The notes under the pieces were generated by a model, which saw nothing but the letters and a program-made list of their open reading frames with translations, searched no databases and was not told the origin of the DNA. The position numbers and the translations under genes are program-made. From contig NVWK01000011.1 in assembly GCA_002733605.1 (NCBI GenBank), forward strand, positions 1 through 64,000: a stretch of DNA of 64,000 nucleotides, in the 5' to 3' direction. Origin of the DNA: Robiginitomaculum sp. (GTDB lineage: Bacteria; Pseudomonadota; Alphaproteobacteria; Caulobacterales; Maricaulaceae). Within the stretch, counting starts at the first letter, position 1. The number at the start of each line of letters is the position of its first letter. Positions 53,076-62,195 of the stretch are shown one piece after another.

Positions 53076-55460
53076 ATGTTCAAAAACACAATCGCATTCA
53101 AACAGGCGATCACTGGCGCATCCGCGCTTACACTTCTTATGGCCGCGCCGGCATTGGCGCAAAATAGCGGCCCTGTTCTTGACGAAATTATTGTCACGGC
53201 CCAATTCCGCAAAGCCGGATTACATGATGTGCCGATCTCTATGTCTGCGGTTGATGCCAAAGTGATCGAGGAAAGCTCTATTGTCAAAATCGAGGATTTG
53301 ACCACAATCGTACCGAACTTCACCTATACGCAAACCGGTATTTCCACCAATTTCTTTATTCGCGGTGTCGGGTCCGGCATCAATCAGGGGTTTGAACAAT
53401 CCGTAGGCGTATATGTGGACGGTGTCCATCATCCACGCGGCCAGCAAGTGCGGGCCCCCTTCCTTGATCTGGAACGCATCGAAGTTCTACGCGGCCCACA
53501 ATCTATTCTGTTTGGGAAAAACTCTGTTGCGGGGGCTATGAATATTACCACCGCAAGGCCTACAGAAGAATTCGAAGGCAGTGTGCTGGTTCAGCGCGAG
53601 TTTGAAGATGGGGAGAGCATTGTCGAAGCCATGCTGTCCGGCCCGATTTCCGATCGTGTGCGGGCGCGTATTGCCGGTCGTTACCGGGATTTTGATGGCT
53701 ATATTGAAAACGCTACTCTCAACCGCGACGAACCGAACCGTGAAGAATTTACAGTGCGCGGCACGATGGAAGTTGATCTCAGCGAAGATTTGATGGCAAC
53801 ATTTAAAGTCGAGCTTAGTGATTTCGATAGCTTGGGTCGCAATATCGAGATTGAAAATGCGCAGGCTGTTGGCGGCTTGACCTATGGTCAGGTCTTGTTT
53901 GGATTGTTCGGGCAGGACGCCAGCGTCCTGAACGAAACCCGTGACGGCATTCGCTCTTCCAATGGCGATAGTTCCAACAACAAAACCCGCACCTATCAAA
54001 TGACCCTTGACTGGCAAGTTGGGGATTTCAATGTGCAGGCCATTTCCGCCTATGAAACTTTGAAATATGATGAAGTGTGCGATTGCGACTTTACCGGTGG
54101 CAATGTGTTTACGGCTGATCTGCAAGAACAATATAAACAGTTCTCGCAAGAAATCCGCCTGACCTCTCCGGTCGGGGACACATTTGATTATATTCTGGGC
54201 GCTTATTTCCAAAGCTCTGAACATACCTATAAAGACCAGATCATTGTTGCGTCCAATTCCATTCTTATTCCTGCACTTGGGGCGCCGGGCGGATTGCTGT
54301 CCAACACCCAGGCCGCACGTCAGGCCAATGTGGACGCAACCGTCTTGTCAGCCTTTGCTCAGGTAAATTGGCATTTTCAGGACAATCTGACCCTGCAACT
54401 TGGTGGACGCATTACCAATGATAACCGTGATGGTGATCGGGTGATGGATGTTGTCGCCATTGGTGGCGGTGCGGTTCCGGCTGCACAGGCCGCCGCCGCA
54501 ATCGTCTTTGCCAGCGGGTTTGGTATTAGTTCAACCAATTTAAATGCGCTTGGGCCGACGGGGTCGTTTTTCCTTGGCACTTTGGGTGCACCACAAGTTA
54601 CCGGTGAGCGTAATGTCACCAAGTTTTCTCCAGACATTAAACTGGTCTGGGACGCAACTGACAATGCGATGTTTTACGCCAGTTGGGCGCGCGGGTTTAA
54701 ATCCGGTGGATTTGACTTCCGTGCCAATAATAGAGGCACCTATGCTACAGCCGAAGATGCGTTTGAATTTGATGATGAACAAGCCACCAATTACGAGATT
54801 GGCGGCAAGTTTAAACTGGGCGCATCGGCAGAGTTGAACGCCACCGCCTTTTTCACCAAGTTTGACGATCTGCAAATTTCGATCTTTGACGGGGTGCTTG
54901 GCTTTAATGTCGGCAATGCGGCGACATCGGAAGTGAAAGGTCTCGAGCTTGATGGCCGCTGGGCGATCAGTGACCATGTGCGTCTGAACGGCGGTATGGC
55001 CTTGACGGACTTCGAATTTACCGATTTCAAAAATGGTCAGTGCTATTTCGGGCAAACACCCGATTTCGCCAATGGTCTGTGCGATTATACCGGGTTGTCC
55101 AATCAGTTGGTGTCCAAGTTTTCCGGCAATATCGGTATGGATTTCGATATGCAAATCGGGAAAGATTATGAAATTACCGGCATGGCCAATCTGTTCCACG
55201 CCAGCTCATATGACGCGGCCGCGACACATGATCCGAACGGTGTTCAGGATGGTTTCATCAAGATCAATGCGCGTCTCGGCTTTGGCCCACAAGACGGGCC
55301 ATGGGAAATTGCGGTTCTGGCGAAAAACCTGACCAACGAAATTACCCGCACCTATACTGGCGATGCGCCTTTGGCGGGCAGTAGTTTTGGTCGTAAAACC
55401 AATTACAGTTTCTTCTCGCAAGGGCGGACAATCGCTGTGCAGGGTCGCCTCAAGTTTTAG
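53076..55460 (+). CDS. TonB-dependent outer-membrane receptor
   Basis: 794 residues. Signal peptide (to about 29, ending APALAQ), TonB box-like ILDEIIVTAQF reading LDEIIVTAQF, plug domain (about 40-150: DVPISMSAVDAKVIEESSI, FIRGVGSGINQGFEQSVGVY and VLRGPQSILFGKNSVAGAMN), then a 22-strand barrel ending in an aromatic residue (AVQGRLKF). The ligand cannot be read; iron or organic nutrient uptake is typical. Placed opposite the amidohydrolase-ALDH-GMC group and possibly part of the same uptake and catabolism unit. Confidence 0.94.
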   Translation: MFKNTIAFKQAITGASALTLLMAAPALAQNSGPVLDEIIVTAQFRKAGLHDVPISMSAVDAKVIEESSIVKIEDLTTIVPNFTYTQTGISTNFFIRGVGSGINQGFEQSVGVYVDGVHHPRGQQVRAPFLDLERIEVLRGPQSILFGKNSVAGAMNITTARPTEEFEGSVLVQREFEDGESIVEAMLSGPISDRVRARIAGRYRDFDGYIENATLNRDEPNREEFTVRGTMEVDLSEDLMATFKVELSDFDSLGRNIEIENAQAVGGLTYGQVLFGLFGQDASVLNETRDGIRSSNGDSSNNKTRTYQMTLDWQVGDFNVQAISAYETLKYDEVCDCDFTGGNVFTADLQEQYKQFSQEIRLTSPVGDTFDYILGAYFQSSEHTYKDQIIVASNSILIPALGAPGGLLSNTQAARQANVDATVLSAFAQVNWHFQDNLTLQLGGRITNDNRDGDRVMDVVAIGGGAVPAAQAAAAIVFASGFGISSTNLNALGPTGSFFLGTLGAPQVTGERNVTKFSPDIKLVWDATDNAMFYASWARGFKSGGFDFRANNRGTYATAEDAFEFDDEQATNYEIGGKFKLGASAELNATAFFTKFDDLQISIFDGVLGFNVGNAATSEVKGLELDGRWAISDHVRLNGGMALTDFEFTDFKNGQCYFGQTPDFANGLCDYTGLSNQLVSKFSGNIGMDFDMQIGKDYEITGMANLFHASSYDAAATHDPNGVQDGFIKINARLGFGPQDGPWEIAVLAKNLTNEITRTYTGDAPLAGSSFGRKTNYSFFSQGRTIAVQGRLKF

Positions 55461-55486
55461 GCTCAACCCCTTATATTACAAAATGG

Positions 55487-55513
55487 AAAGCCGGAGTTTC
55501 TCCGGCTTTTTTT
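55487..55513 (+). terminator. Rho-independent terminator after the TonB receptor
   Basis: AAAGCCGGAG and CTCCGGCTTT pair perfectly around a TTT loop and run into TTTTTTT. Ends the receptor transcript 26 bases after its stop codon. Confidence 0.95.
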
Positions 55514-55541
55514 GTGGGTGGTTTTATGGTAGATGCCGAGC

Positions 55542-56477
55542 ATGAAAATACTGCCCCTTTTTATGTTTGTCACGCTTGCGGCCCAACTTGCGGCCTGTGA
55601 AAATCCTGCGCCGACAGCTGCGCCTATTGCAAAGATAGCGCCCTGCCAAATCGGCGAATATAGCAAGGCGGACATGAGCGCTTTGAAAGAGAACGGGTAT
55701 GCAGAACTGACGTCCGCCCAAATCAATACACTTGCCGTTGATATGCTGGCCTGCCTGGGCAGTCCCGATCCTGAAATGCGTGACGGCATTGTCTTTGAAG
55801 AGATAAGCGCTTTGTTGCGTCAGGAAAGACTGGATACGGAGACGCAAATCCAGATGTTCACCCACTTACTGGACGTTTTGAACGGGCCGGAAGATGCGGA
55901 CGGGTTTACAAAACCGTTTGCGGCTCTGAACATGTCGGAAATTGTGCGCGCAGATCGTGTACAAGCCTATCTTTCCCCGCAACAGCGCGAAGATGTGGTT
56001 CAGGCCACGATAAATTATTTAACCCATATTACCGACTACCGTGGATATGACGAGACGCGAGGCTGGCGGCACGGGATCGCACATACGGCGGATATTGTTC
56101 TTCAATTGAGCCTCAATCCGAATATTAATGAAGAACAACTCGCCGCCCTACGGGCCGCGATTGCAACACAAATTTCGCCGCCCAATGGGCATTCCTATAT
56201 TTACGGCGAGTCTGAACGGCTTGCACGTCCTTTGTTTTACATGGCTGCTCGCGGGGCCTTTGATCAGGAAAACTGGGATGTGTGGCTTGCAAGTCTTGCC
56301 GGGCCTGCACCTTATGAAAAATGGGCAGAGGTCTATACATCAGAAGCCGGACTGGCCAAGCTGCACAATACCAAGGCGTTTTTCAACGTGCTCTATATCA
56401 GTGCACAAGAGACCAAAAACGAGAACATAAAAATGCTGTTTCCCGGTGCGCGGGCCGCGTTAATCTCTATGCCATAG
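55542..56477 (+). CDS. DUF2785 lipoprotein
   Basis: 311 residues from ATG 55542 (another ATG in frame at 55533). Signal peptide MKILPLFMFVTLAAQLAAC with lipobox LAAC. The diagnostic DUF2785 segment is DYRGYDETRGWRHGIAHTAD (about residues 165-184), with an SEIVRAD segment before it. Helical overall. Function not known. It ends 4 bases from the convergent methionine gamma-lyase gene. Confidence 0.87.
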   Translation: MKILPLFMFVTLAAQLAACENPAPTAAPIAKIAPCQIGEYSKADMSALKENGYAELTSAQINTLAVDMLACLGSPDPEMRDGIVFEEISALLRQERLDTETQIQMFTHLLDVLNGPEDADGFTKPFAALNMSEIVRADRVQAYLSPQQREDVVQATINYLTHITDYRGYDETRGWRHGIAHTADIVLQLSLNPNINEEQLAALRAAIATQISPPNGHSYIYGESERLARPLFYMAARGAFDQENWDVWLASLAGPAPYEKWAEVYTSEAGLAKLHNTKAFFNVLYISAQETKNENIKMLFPGARAALISMP

Positions 56478-56481
56478 CGTC

Positions 56482-57705
56482 TTAGGCTGCGCCCTTAAAG
56501 AGAGCGCTAGCCTGCTCTAACCCCTGAAGTAAATCGTCTAAAATATCCGCTGGAGTTTCCAGGCCGACCGAGAGACGGATCAAGCTGTCGCTGATACCAT
56601 ATTCTTGACGCTCCTCTGGGGTGTAGGCGCTGTGGGTCATGGAGGCGGGATGCTGGATCAAACTGTCAGGGTCGCCAAGACTTACTGCGCGTTTAATCAG
56701 GCCGAGCGCATTCATCAAGGCCCGCCCTGCTTCGATACCGCCGTGTAATTCAAAGGCGATCATGCCGCCAAAACCCGCCATCTGTTTTTTGGCGAGGGCG
56801 TGCTGGGGGAAACTTTTCAAGCCCGGATAGGAGACGGTTTTGACAGTAGGATGTGCGGCTAAAATTTTGGCGATTGTCATCGCAGAGCTACAATGGCGAT
56901 CCATACGCAGTTCCAGCGTTTTAAGACCGCGCATAATTTGGTGCGCCGTCAAGGGCGACATAACCGCGCCGGTCATGTCCTTTAAGCCTTCGAGGCGGAT
57001 TGCCGTGATCAATTCCAAAGACCCCGTGACAAGCCCTCCCATTAAATCCCCATGGCCGCCAAGATATTTAGTGGCCGAATGCACGACCAGATCAACGCCC
57101 ATTTCGATCGGGCGGGTGAGATAAGGGGTGCAATAGGTGTTGTCGACAATGCTGAGCACATCGTGGTCTTTGGCAATGTCTGCAATGGCCGCAATATCAA
57201 CCAGACGCATATTCGGGTTGGCAGGGGTTTCGAAATAAATGAAGCGGGTTTTGTCGGTGATTGCGGCGCGTACATTTTCAGGGTCGCTCATGTCTACATA
57301 AAGAGGCGTGACCCCGAATTTGGCGAGGCCTGAACGGATAAAGGCAAAGGTACAGCCGTATAGAGTTTCGTCGACAATAATCTCGTCGCCAGCGCTTAAC
57401 AGGGTCCAGAAGCAGGATGTGATCGCGCCCATGCCGGACGCACAGGCCAAGGCGGCTTCTGCCCCTTCGAGGCTGGCGAACCGGCGTTCCAAAATATCCA
57501 GTGTCGGGTTGGAGATGCGGCTATAAAAATGGCCCTTCTCCTCGCCCTCAAACATGGCCGCGCCTTGCTCTGCACTGTCGAAGGTGAAGGTGGAACTCAT
57601 ATAGACGGGCGGCACCAGCGATCCGTGCACTTCGCGTTCTTCGCTGCCGGCATGAATGGCGCGGGTGGCGAACCCTTTTTTATCTCTATCATTTGAAGCG
57701 TACAT
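56482..57705 (-). CDS. Methionine gamma-lyase (PLP)
   Basis: 407 residues. Cleaves methionine to methanethiol, 2-oxobutyrate and ammonia; the Cys/Met-metabolism PLP fold is clear. PLP Lys in VVHSATKYLGGHGDLMGG (about residue 207), the tyrosine in FYSRISNPT and the loop DETLYGCTFAFI, whose Cys (position 116 in the Pseudomonas enzyme) marks gamma-lyases over cystathionine synthases. A divergent Lrp-type regulator gene adjoins, as mdeR adjoins mdeA in Pseudomonas putida. Confidence 0.9.
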   Translation of the reverse strand: MYASNDRDKKGFATRAIHAGSEEREVHGSLVPPVYMSSTFTFDSAEQGAAMFEGEEKGHFYSRISNPTLDILERRFASLEGAEAALACASGMGAITSCFWTLLSAGDEIIVDETLYGCTFAFIRSGLAKFGVTPLYVDMSDPENVRAAITDKTRFIYFETPANPNMRLVDIAAIADIAKDHDVLSIVDNTYCTPYLTRPIEMGVDLVVHSATKYLGGHGDLMGGLVTGSLELITAIRLEGLKDMTGAVMSPLTAHQIMRGLKTLELRMDRHCSSAMTIAKILAAHPTVKTVSYPGLKSFPQHALAKKQMAGFGGMIAFELHGGIEAGRALMNALGLIKRAVSLGDPDSLIQHPASMTHSAYTPEERQEYGISDSLIRLSVGLETPADILDDLLQGLEQASALFKGAA

Positions 57706-57808
57706 TTCGGTCTCCTTGTGATAATATTAGTATATTTTTCCTGTAAGGAGATTGCGTATTCTGCTTATAAGCTAGCTTTAAGTGGCAGGTTATGCCAATA
57801 TCAGAGCT
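57706..57808. promoter_or_regulatory. Divergent promoter region of the lyase and Lrp regulator genes
   Basis: 103 AT-rich bases with TAATATTAGTATATTTTTCC near 57724-57743, a plausible Lrp-type binding zone. No perfect palindrome. Confidence 0.35.
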
Positions 57809-58264
57809 ATGGACGCAATTGATAAGAAGATTATTCGGGAACTGCAACGCGATGCGCGTCTGAGCAATCAGGATTTAAGTGCGCGTATCGGCCTGTCACC
57901 ATCGCCGTGTCTGCGCAGGGTCAGGCGGTTGGAACGGGACGGAGTGTTGGTCGGATATACGGCGCTTGTCGATCAGGAAAAATACGGATTGCCGATCAAT
58001 GTATTTGTCACCATCCGGCTCGAAACACCGGCGGCGGATACCGTCAATGCGTTCGAAGCCGCCATCCATAAAATTGACGAGGTGGTGGAGTGCTATCTGA
58101 TGACCGGAAACCGTGATTATTTATTGCGGGTTCTGGCCAAAGATTTGAAATCCTATGAAGCGATTGTACGCAACAAATTATCCGCGATTGCCGGTGTGGT
58201 GAGCCTCGAATCAAGCTTTGCTTTCGGACAGGTGAAACACACCACCGTTTTGCCGTTAAGTTAA
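57809..58264 (+). CDS. Lrp/AsnC family regulator (MdeR-like)
   Basis: 151 residues from ATG 57809; an earlier start would add nine residues. Helix-turn-helix at 3-60 (AIDKKIIRELQRDARLSNQD, then LSARIGLSPSPCLRRVRRLE), followed by an RAM ligand-binding domain (about 70-140: GLPINVFVTIRLE, VECYLMTGNRDYLLRVLAKD). Divergent from the methionine gamma-lyase gene and its probable regulator. Confidence 0.9.
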   Translation: MDAIDKKIIRELQRDARLSNQDLSARIGLSPSPCLRRVRRLERDGVLVGYTALVDQEKYGLPINVFVTIRLETPAADTVNAFEAAIHKIDEVVECYLMTGNRDYLLRVLAKDLKSYEAIVRNKLSAIAGVVSLESSFAFGQVKHTTVLPLS

Positions 58265-58270
58265 ACCCTT

Positions 58271-58282
58271 GGGTCTAGACCC
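58271..58282. repeat. Palindrome between convergent lrp and SqdB-like genes
   Basis: GGGTCTAGACCC is a perfect 12-base palindrome in the 17-base gap between two converging genes, touching the stop codon of the SqdB-like gene. Too short to be a confident terminator. Confidence 0.4.
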
Positions 58283-59439
58283 TAGTTGGCAATCTGTAGG
58301 CTGAGCTTGTCTTTCAAAATATGATCTGCGTGATTTTGAATAATCTCAAGCTCGGACGTAATCATTTCACATGTCAGCAAGGACGGGGTGAGGCCCATAT
58401 CCTCTAGCGGGGTATGGGCAATATCATAGGGATGCTCGTCACAATCCTCGCTCGGGCAATCGCCCTGACAGATGGTCACGGAAATATCCATATGCCCCGC
58501 CGCCTCTTGCACGCGCTGGGCGATATCAATGACGGAGCACATTTCCGAATACTGGTTTTGTACGCTCATCCTGCCTTTTTTGGCCGGATTGTTGATCGCA
58601 TATTCGATACAGTCGAGCGTATCGGTAATATGCTGATAACAACGTGTCTGGGCGCCCTGCCCATAGACGGTCAGCGGCACACCAGCAATCGCTTGCGCCA
58701 TGAACCGGTTGACCACATTGCCAAATATACAGTCATAATAGAAATTGGGCAAAAGCCGCTCGTCTACGCTTGATTGGGCGCTGAGCAGTCCGTAAATTGT
58801 ACCCTGCATGAGATTGCTACAGCGCAGCCCGTATTGACGGGCGTAAAACATCAAGAGCTGGGAGCTCATGGCTTTGCTGACATGATAAATGGTCGGGCCT
58901 TCGCGGGGGAACAGAAACTCGTGGCTGGCTTCGCCCTCCTGCGGATCAGACGGCACCGTTAACCAGCCATCGGGAACAGGGATATCGGGTGTACCGTATT
59001 CGCCGATAGAGCCGATTTTAATGAGATGGCAATCGGGCGCATGTTGCAAAACGCTCCAGATGATATTGAAGGTGACATTGATATTATTGTCGAGAATACT
59101 TTTGGCCTCGTCGCGCCCCTGCATGGAATAGGCGGCGGAGGGTTGCTCGGCGCAATGGACAATGGCGTCCGGCTTGAGGCGCTTGATCAGGCTGGAAGTG
59201 AAATTGACATTGGTGAGATCGCCAATTTCCACATGCATCTCCGGGCCACACTCTTGCGTAAAAATCTTTGCGCGGGTTGGTAAATCCGGGTTTTCAAACA
59301 GGGTGTTGGAGCCACACAGGGCGGTGATTTGGCGACGGTAATAATTGTCGACCACGACCACTTCATGGCCGGCACTCGCCAGATGCATTGCCGTTGGCCA
59401 GCCTACATATCCGTCCGCGCCCAATACCAAAATTCGCAT
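58282..59439 (-). CDS. UDP-sulfoquinovose synthase-like NAD-dependent epimerase
   Basis: 385 residues, extended short-chain dehydrogenase. Rossmann motif ILVLGADGYVGWPTAMHLA near the N-terminus; the catalytic pair Tyr-x-x-x-Lys is in TIYHVSKAMSS (about residues 191-201). Like Arabidopsis SQD1 it has IGSIGEYGTPDI, NLMQGTIYGL, FGNVVNRFMAQAIAGVPLTVYGQGAQTRCYQHI (split in the text as two parts) and an NPAKKG loop. SQD1 makes UDP-sulfoquinovose from UDP-glucose and sulfite. At the substrate region EQRSAPYSM of SQD1, this protein reads EQPSAAYSM (Arg to Pro). It lies beside sulfite-making cys genes. Confidence 0.8.
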   Translation of the reverse strand: MRILVLGADGYVGWPTAMHLASAGHEVVVVDNYYRRQITALCGSNTLFENPDLPTRAKIFTQECGPEMHVEIGDLTNVNFTSSLIKRLKPDAIVHCAEQPSAAYSMQGRDEAKSILDNNINVTFNIIWSVLQHAPDCHLIKIGSIGEYGTPDIPVPDGWLTVPSDPQEGEASHEFLFPREGPTIYHVSKAMSSQLLMFYARQYGLRCSNLMQGTIYGLLSAQSSVDERLLPNFYYDCIFGNVVNRFMAQAIAGVPLTVYGQGAQTRCYQHITDTLDCIEYAINNPAKKGRMSVQNQYSEMCSVIDIAQRVQEAAGHMDISVTICQGDCPSEDCDEHPYDIAHTPLEDMGLTPSLLTCEMITSELEIIQNHADHILKDKLSLQIAN

Positions 59440-59455
59440 AGCTCACTCCTTGTCC

Positions 59456-60406
59456 TTAATGTGTATCAGACGGTGTCTCGAAAGCATAAAGGTTTTGCTC
59501 GATTTTAGCCTCGAAATACGGGGATTCGCGTTTTACCATTTCAATGAAAGCCCGCACATAAGGCGGCAAATAACGCCCCTTCTTCCACGCGGTTGAAATA
59601 CGAAAACGCGGCAAGCCGCCGATTGGGCGAATGACCAGATCTTTGTCTTGGGCCACGTCATAACTCATCGAGCCGATTAGGCCACAGCCAAGTCCCATGC
59701 GGATAAAGGTTTTCAGCACATCCGTATCCGTCGCCGCAATCGCAACATTGAGCGAAACACCTTGTTCACTAAAGGCGGCCTCCAACGCTTTGCGTTCCGT
59801 AATGCCGCTGACATAGGTGAGGATGGGGTGTTCGGCGATACGGGTCATATCGAGCGGGCCGGAGGCCAAAGCATGGTTTTGCGGGACGCAGACACAATGC
59901 TGCCATTCATAGCCCGGCTCGAACACCAAATCCGGTTCACAGGCGACGGCCTCTGTGCAGACCGCTACATCGACCTCGCCGCGTTTGACCAAATCGGTAA
60001 TGTTGGCAGGCATGTCTTGGTGGATTTTAAATTCGACCTTGGGCCATTTGGCCTGAAAGCGCTCGATAATGGCGGGCAGGAAATAACGGGCCTGTGCGTG
60101 GGTGGTGGCGACGCTCAGCACTTCCTGAGCTTCCGCTTTCTGTTCGCGGGCCAGCCGGTTGATATTGTTCAGGGCCGTATCGATGGTTTCCACATCCCCC
60201 ATGATGCGGGTGGCGAACGGGGTCAGCCCGTCAAATCGTTTGCCTTTGCGCTTAATCAAAGGCAGGCCGAGGGCGGATTCCAGTTCTTTCAGCTTACGAC
60301 TGGCCGAAGGCTGGGATAATTTTAGCGCCTCGGCCGCCCGTGAAAGCACCATATCATGGCGCACAAGCAGGTGGAGGAGGCGAATATGGTCAATATCTAT
60401 ATTCAT
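59456..60406 (-). CDS. CysB-like LysR family regulator
   Basis: 316 residues from ATG 60406. N-terminal winged helix (about 1-60: LHLLVRHDMVLSRAAEALKLSQPSASRKLKELE split across the fold) and a C-terminal inducer-binding domain. The CysB-type ATTHAQARYFLPAIIERF (about residues 97-114) marks it as the sulfate-assimilation activator group rather than a generic LysR. Divergent from cysHDN, its likely target, with a 125-base gap between the starts. Confidence 0.88.
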   Translation of the reverse strand: MNIDIDHIRLLHLLVRHDMVLSRAAEALKLSQPSASRKLKELESALGLPLIKRKGKRFDGLTPFATRIMGDVETIDTALNNINRLAREQKAEAQEVLSVATTHAQARYFLPAIIERFQAKWPKVEFKIHQDMPANITDLVKRGEVDVAVCTEAVACEPDLVFEPGYEWQHCVCVPQNHALASGPLDMTRIAEHPILTYVSGITERKALEAAFSEQGVSLNVAIAATDTDVLKTFIRMGLGCGLIGSMSYDVAQDKDLVIRPIGGLPRFRISTAWKKGRYLPPYVRAFIEMVKRESPYFEAKIEQNLYAFETPSDTH

Positions 60407-60531
60407 AATTGGTATATAACATGTGTTTTTATTTGTTTTCAAAATAATAATACCTATTTATGAACTTACCACGGCAAAACAAGTGCCCTTGCCTACCTAG
60501 GCCCTACCTAGGCCTACCTAGAAAGTTCAAC
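60407..60531. promoter_or_regulatory. Divergent promoter region of cysB-like and cysH
   Basis: 125 bases. AT-rich near the cysB-like start, then the three-unit CCTACCTAGG repeat next to cysH. CysB-like binding is expected in this region. Confidence 0.5.
60492..60521 (+). repeat. Three near-tandem CCTACCTAG(G) units before cysH
   Basis: CCTACCTAGG at 60492-60501 and 60503-60512, then CCTACCTAG at 60513-60521. The units begin 11 and 10 bases apart, near one helical turn, and end 11 bases before the cysH ATG, so they sit in the transcript leader or promoter end. Confidence 0.85.
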
Positions 60532-61296
60532 ATGACCGACACATTGACGATTTTAACCGAGACAGCCCAACGCTTCCCGGACATGAATTTAAGCGAACGG
60601 CTTGCTAAAATACGGGCCCTCGTGAGCGGGCGCATTGTGTTTACCAGTTCTCTGGGCGCGGAAGATCAAGCCATTACCCATGCGATTTTTTCGCAAAAGC
60701 TGGATATCGAAGTGGTAACCCTCGACACGGGCCGCTTGTTTGAAGAGAGCTATGATTTATGGGCCGAAACGGAAAAACGCTATGGACAAAAGATCAAATC
60801 CTATGCACCCGATACATCCGAGTTGGAAACCCTGATCGGTACACAGGGTGTGAACGGGTTTTTTGACAGTATAGAAAAGCGTAAACATTGCTGTTTTGTG
60901 CGCAAAGTTGTGCCGCTAGGCCGGGCGCTTGAAGGGGCAAGTTTGTGGATTACCGGCATTCGTGCCGACCAGAGCGCGGGCCGTGGGAATTTGGCGTTTT
61001 TTGACACGGACGCGGGCCATGATGTGTTGAAGGCCAATCCAATGCTTGACTGGTCTGTGGAGCAATTGGACGCCTATATTGAAACCAATGATATTCCGGT
61101 GAACACCCTGCACGCACGCGGCTTTCCGTCTATTGGTTGTCAGCCCTGCACCCGCGCCGTCAAGCCCGGTGAAGATGCGCGGGCTGGACGCTGGTGGTGG
61201 GAAAATGAAAACGGCAACGCCGCCCAAGAATGTGGTTTGCATGTGGGACCGGATGGCCGGTTGGTGCGCACCCGAAAACAGGATATATTTGCATGA
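60532..61296 (+). CDS. cysH: Adenylyl-sulfate reductase (APS type)
   Basis: 254 residues from ATG 60532. Reduces APS to sulfite with thioredoxin or glutathione. Carries [14 protein letters not shown] (phosphate loop) and [10 protein letters not shown]; the 4Fe-4S cysteines are in [12 protein letters not shown] and [22 protein letters not shown], with the C-terminal ECGLHV as nucleophile. Four cysteines mark the APS-type enzyme rather than the PAPS-only E. coli form. Overlaps cysD by four bases. Confidence 0.93.
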   Translation: MTDTLTILTETAQRFPDMNLSERLAKIRALVSGRIVFTSSLGAEDQAITHAIFSQKLDIEVVTLDTGRLFEESYDLWAETEKRYGQKIKSYAPDTSELETLIGTQGVNGFFDSIEKRKHCCFVRKVVPLGRALEGASLWITGIRADQSAGRGNLAFFDTDAGHDVLKANPMLDWSVEQLDAYIETNDIPVNTLHARGFPSIGCQPCTRAVKPGEDARAGRWWWENENGNAAQECGLHVGPDGRLVRTRKQDIFA

Positions 61297-62195
61297 GAAC
61301 CCTTACCCATTTACAGGTTTTAGAATCCGAGAGCATGCACATCATGCGCGAAGTGATGGCGGAGGCTGAAAACCCGGTCATGCTGTATTCGGTCGGCAAA
61401 GACAGTGCCGTGATGCTGCATCTCGCGCGTAAGGCGTTTTCCCCGACTAAAATTCCCTTTCCGCTCTTGCATGTGGATACCACGTTCAAATTTCGCGAGA
61501 TGATCGCGTTTCGCGAAAAAATGCGCAAAGACCTCGACTTGAACATCATTGTGCACACCAATCCTGACGGGGTTGAGCAAAACATGAACCCGTGGGATTT
61601 CGGATCGGACGTGTATACGGATGTGATGAAAACCCAAGGCTTGAAACAGGCTTTGGATATGCATGGTTTTGACGCGGCCTTTGGCGGGGCGCGGCGCGAC
61701 GAAGAAAAATCACGGGCCAAGGAACGGGTGTTCTCTTTCCGTACCCGCTCGCACCAATGGGACCCTAAAAACCAGCGCCCCGAACTGTGGAGCCTATATA
61801 ATGCACGCAAGCATCAAGGGGAAAGCATAAGGGTTTTCCCGCTGTCCAACTGGACCGAGTTTGATATCTGGCAATATATATATCAAGAAAATATCCCGAT
61901 CGTGCCCCTGTATTTCGCGGCCGAGCGTCCGGTGGTGGAACGTAACGGGGTGCTAATTATGGTGGATGATGATCGTTTGCCGCTGCTACCCGGGGAAACG
62001 CCGATGATGAAACGGATACGCTTTCGCACGCTTGGTTGTTATCCGCTGACTGGCGCGCAAGAAAGCGACGCAGTGACCCTGCCGCAAATTATTCAAGAAA
62101 CCATGATTGCCAAAGTGTCCGAGCGTCAGGGTCGGGTGATCGACCATGACCAGTCGGCCTCGATGGAAAAGAAAAAACGTGAAGGATATTTCTGA
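61293..62195 (+). CDS. cysD: Sulfate adenylyltransferase subunit 2
   Basis: 300 residues from ATG 61293. PP-loop ATP pyrophosphatase domain: [15 protein letters not shown] near the N-terminus, then [12 protein letters not shown] and the [18 protein letters not shown] segment. With CysN makes APS from sulfate and ATP. Second gene of the cysHDN operon; its stop shares a base with cysN. Confidence 0.97.
   Translation: MRTLTHLQVLESESMHIMREVMAEAENPVMLYSVGKDSAVMLHLARKAFSPTKIPFPLLHVDTTFKFREMIAFREKMRKDLDLNIIVHTNPDGVEQNMNPWDFGSDVYTDVMKTQGLKQALDMHGFDAAFGGARRDEEKSRAKERVFSFRTRSHQWDPKNQRPELWSLYNARKHQGESIRVFPLSNWTEFDIWQYIYQENIPIVPLYFAAERPVVERNGVLIMVDDDRLPLLPGETPMMKRIRFRTLGCYPLTGAQESDAVTLPQIIQETMIAKVSERQGRVIDHDQSASMEKKKREGYF

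Noticed and set aside
58271..58282. GGGTCTAGACCC as a terminator
   Set aside because: Perfect palindrome but with no loop, no T-run and only 12 bases; kept only as a listed repeat.
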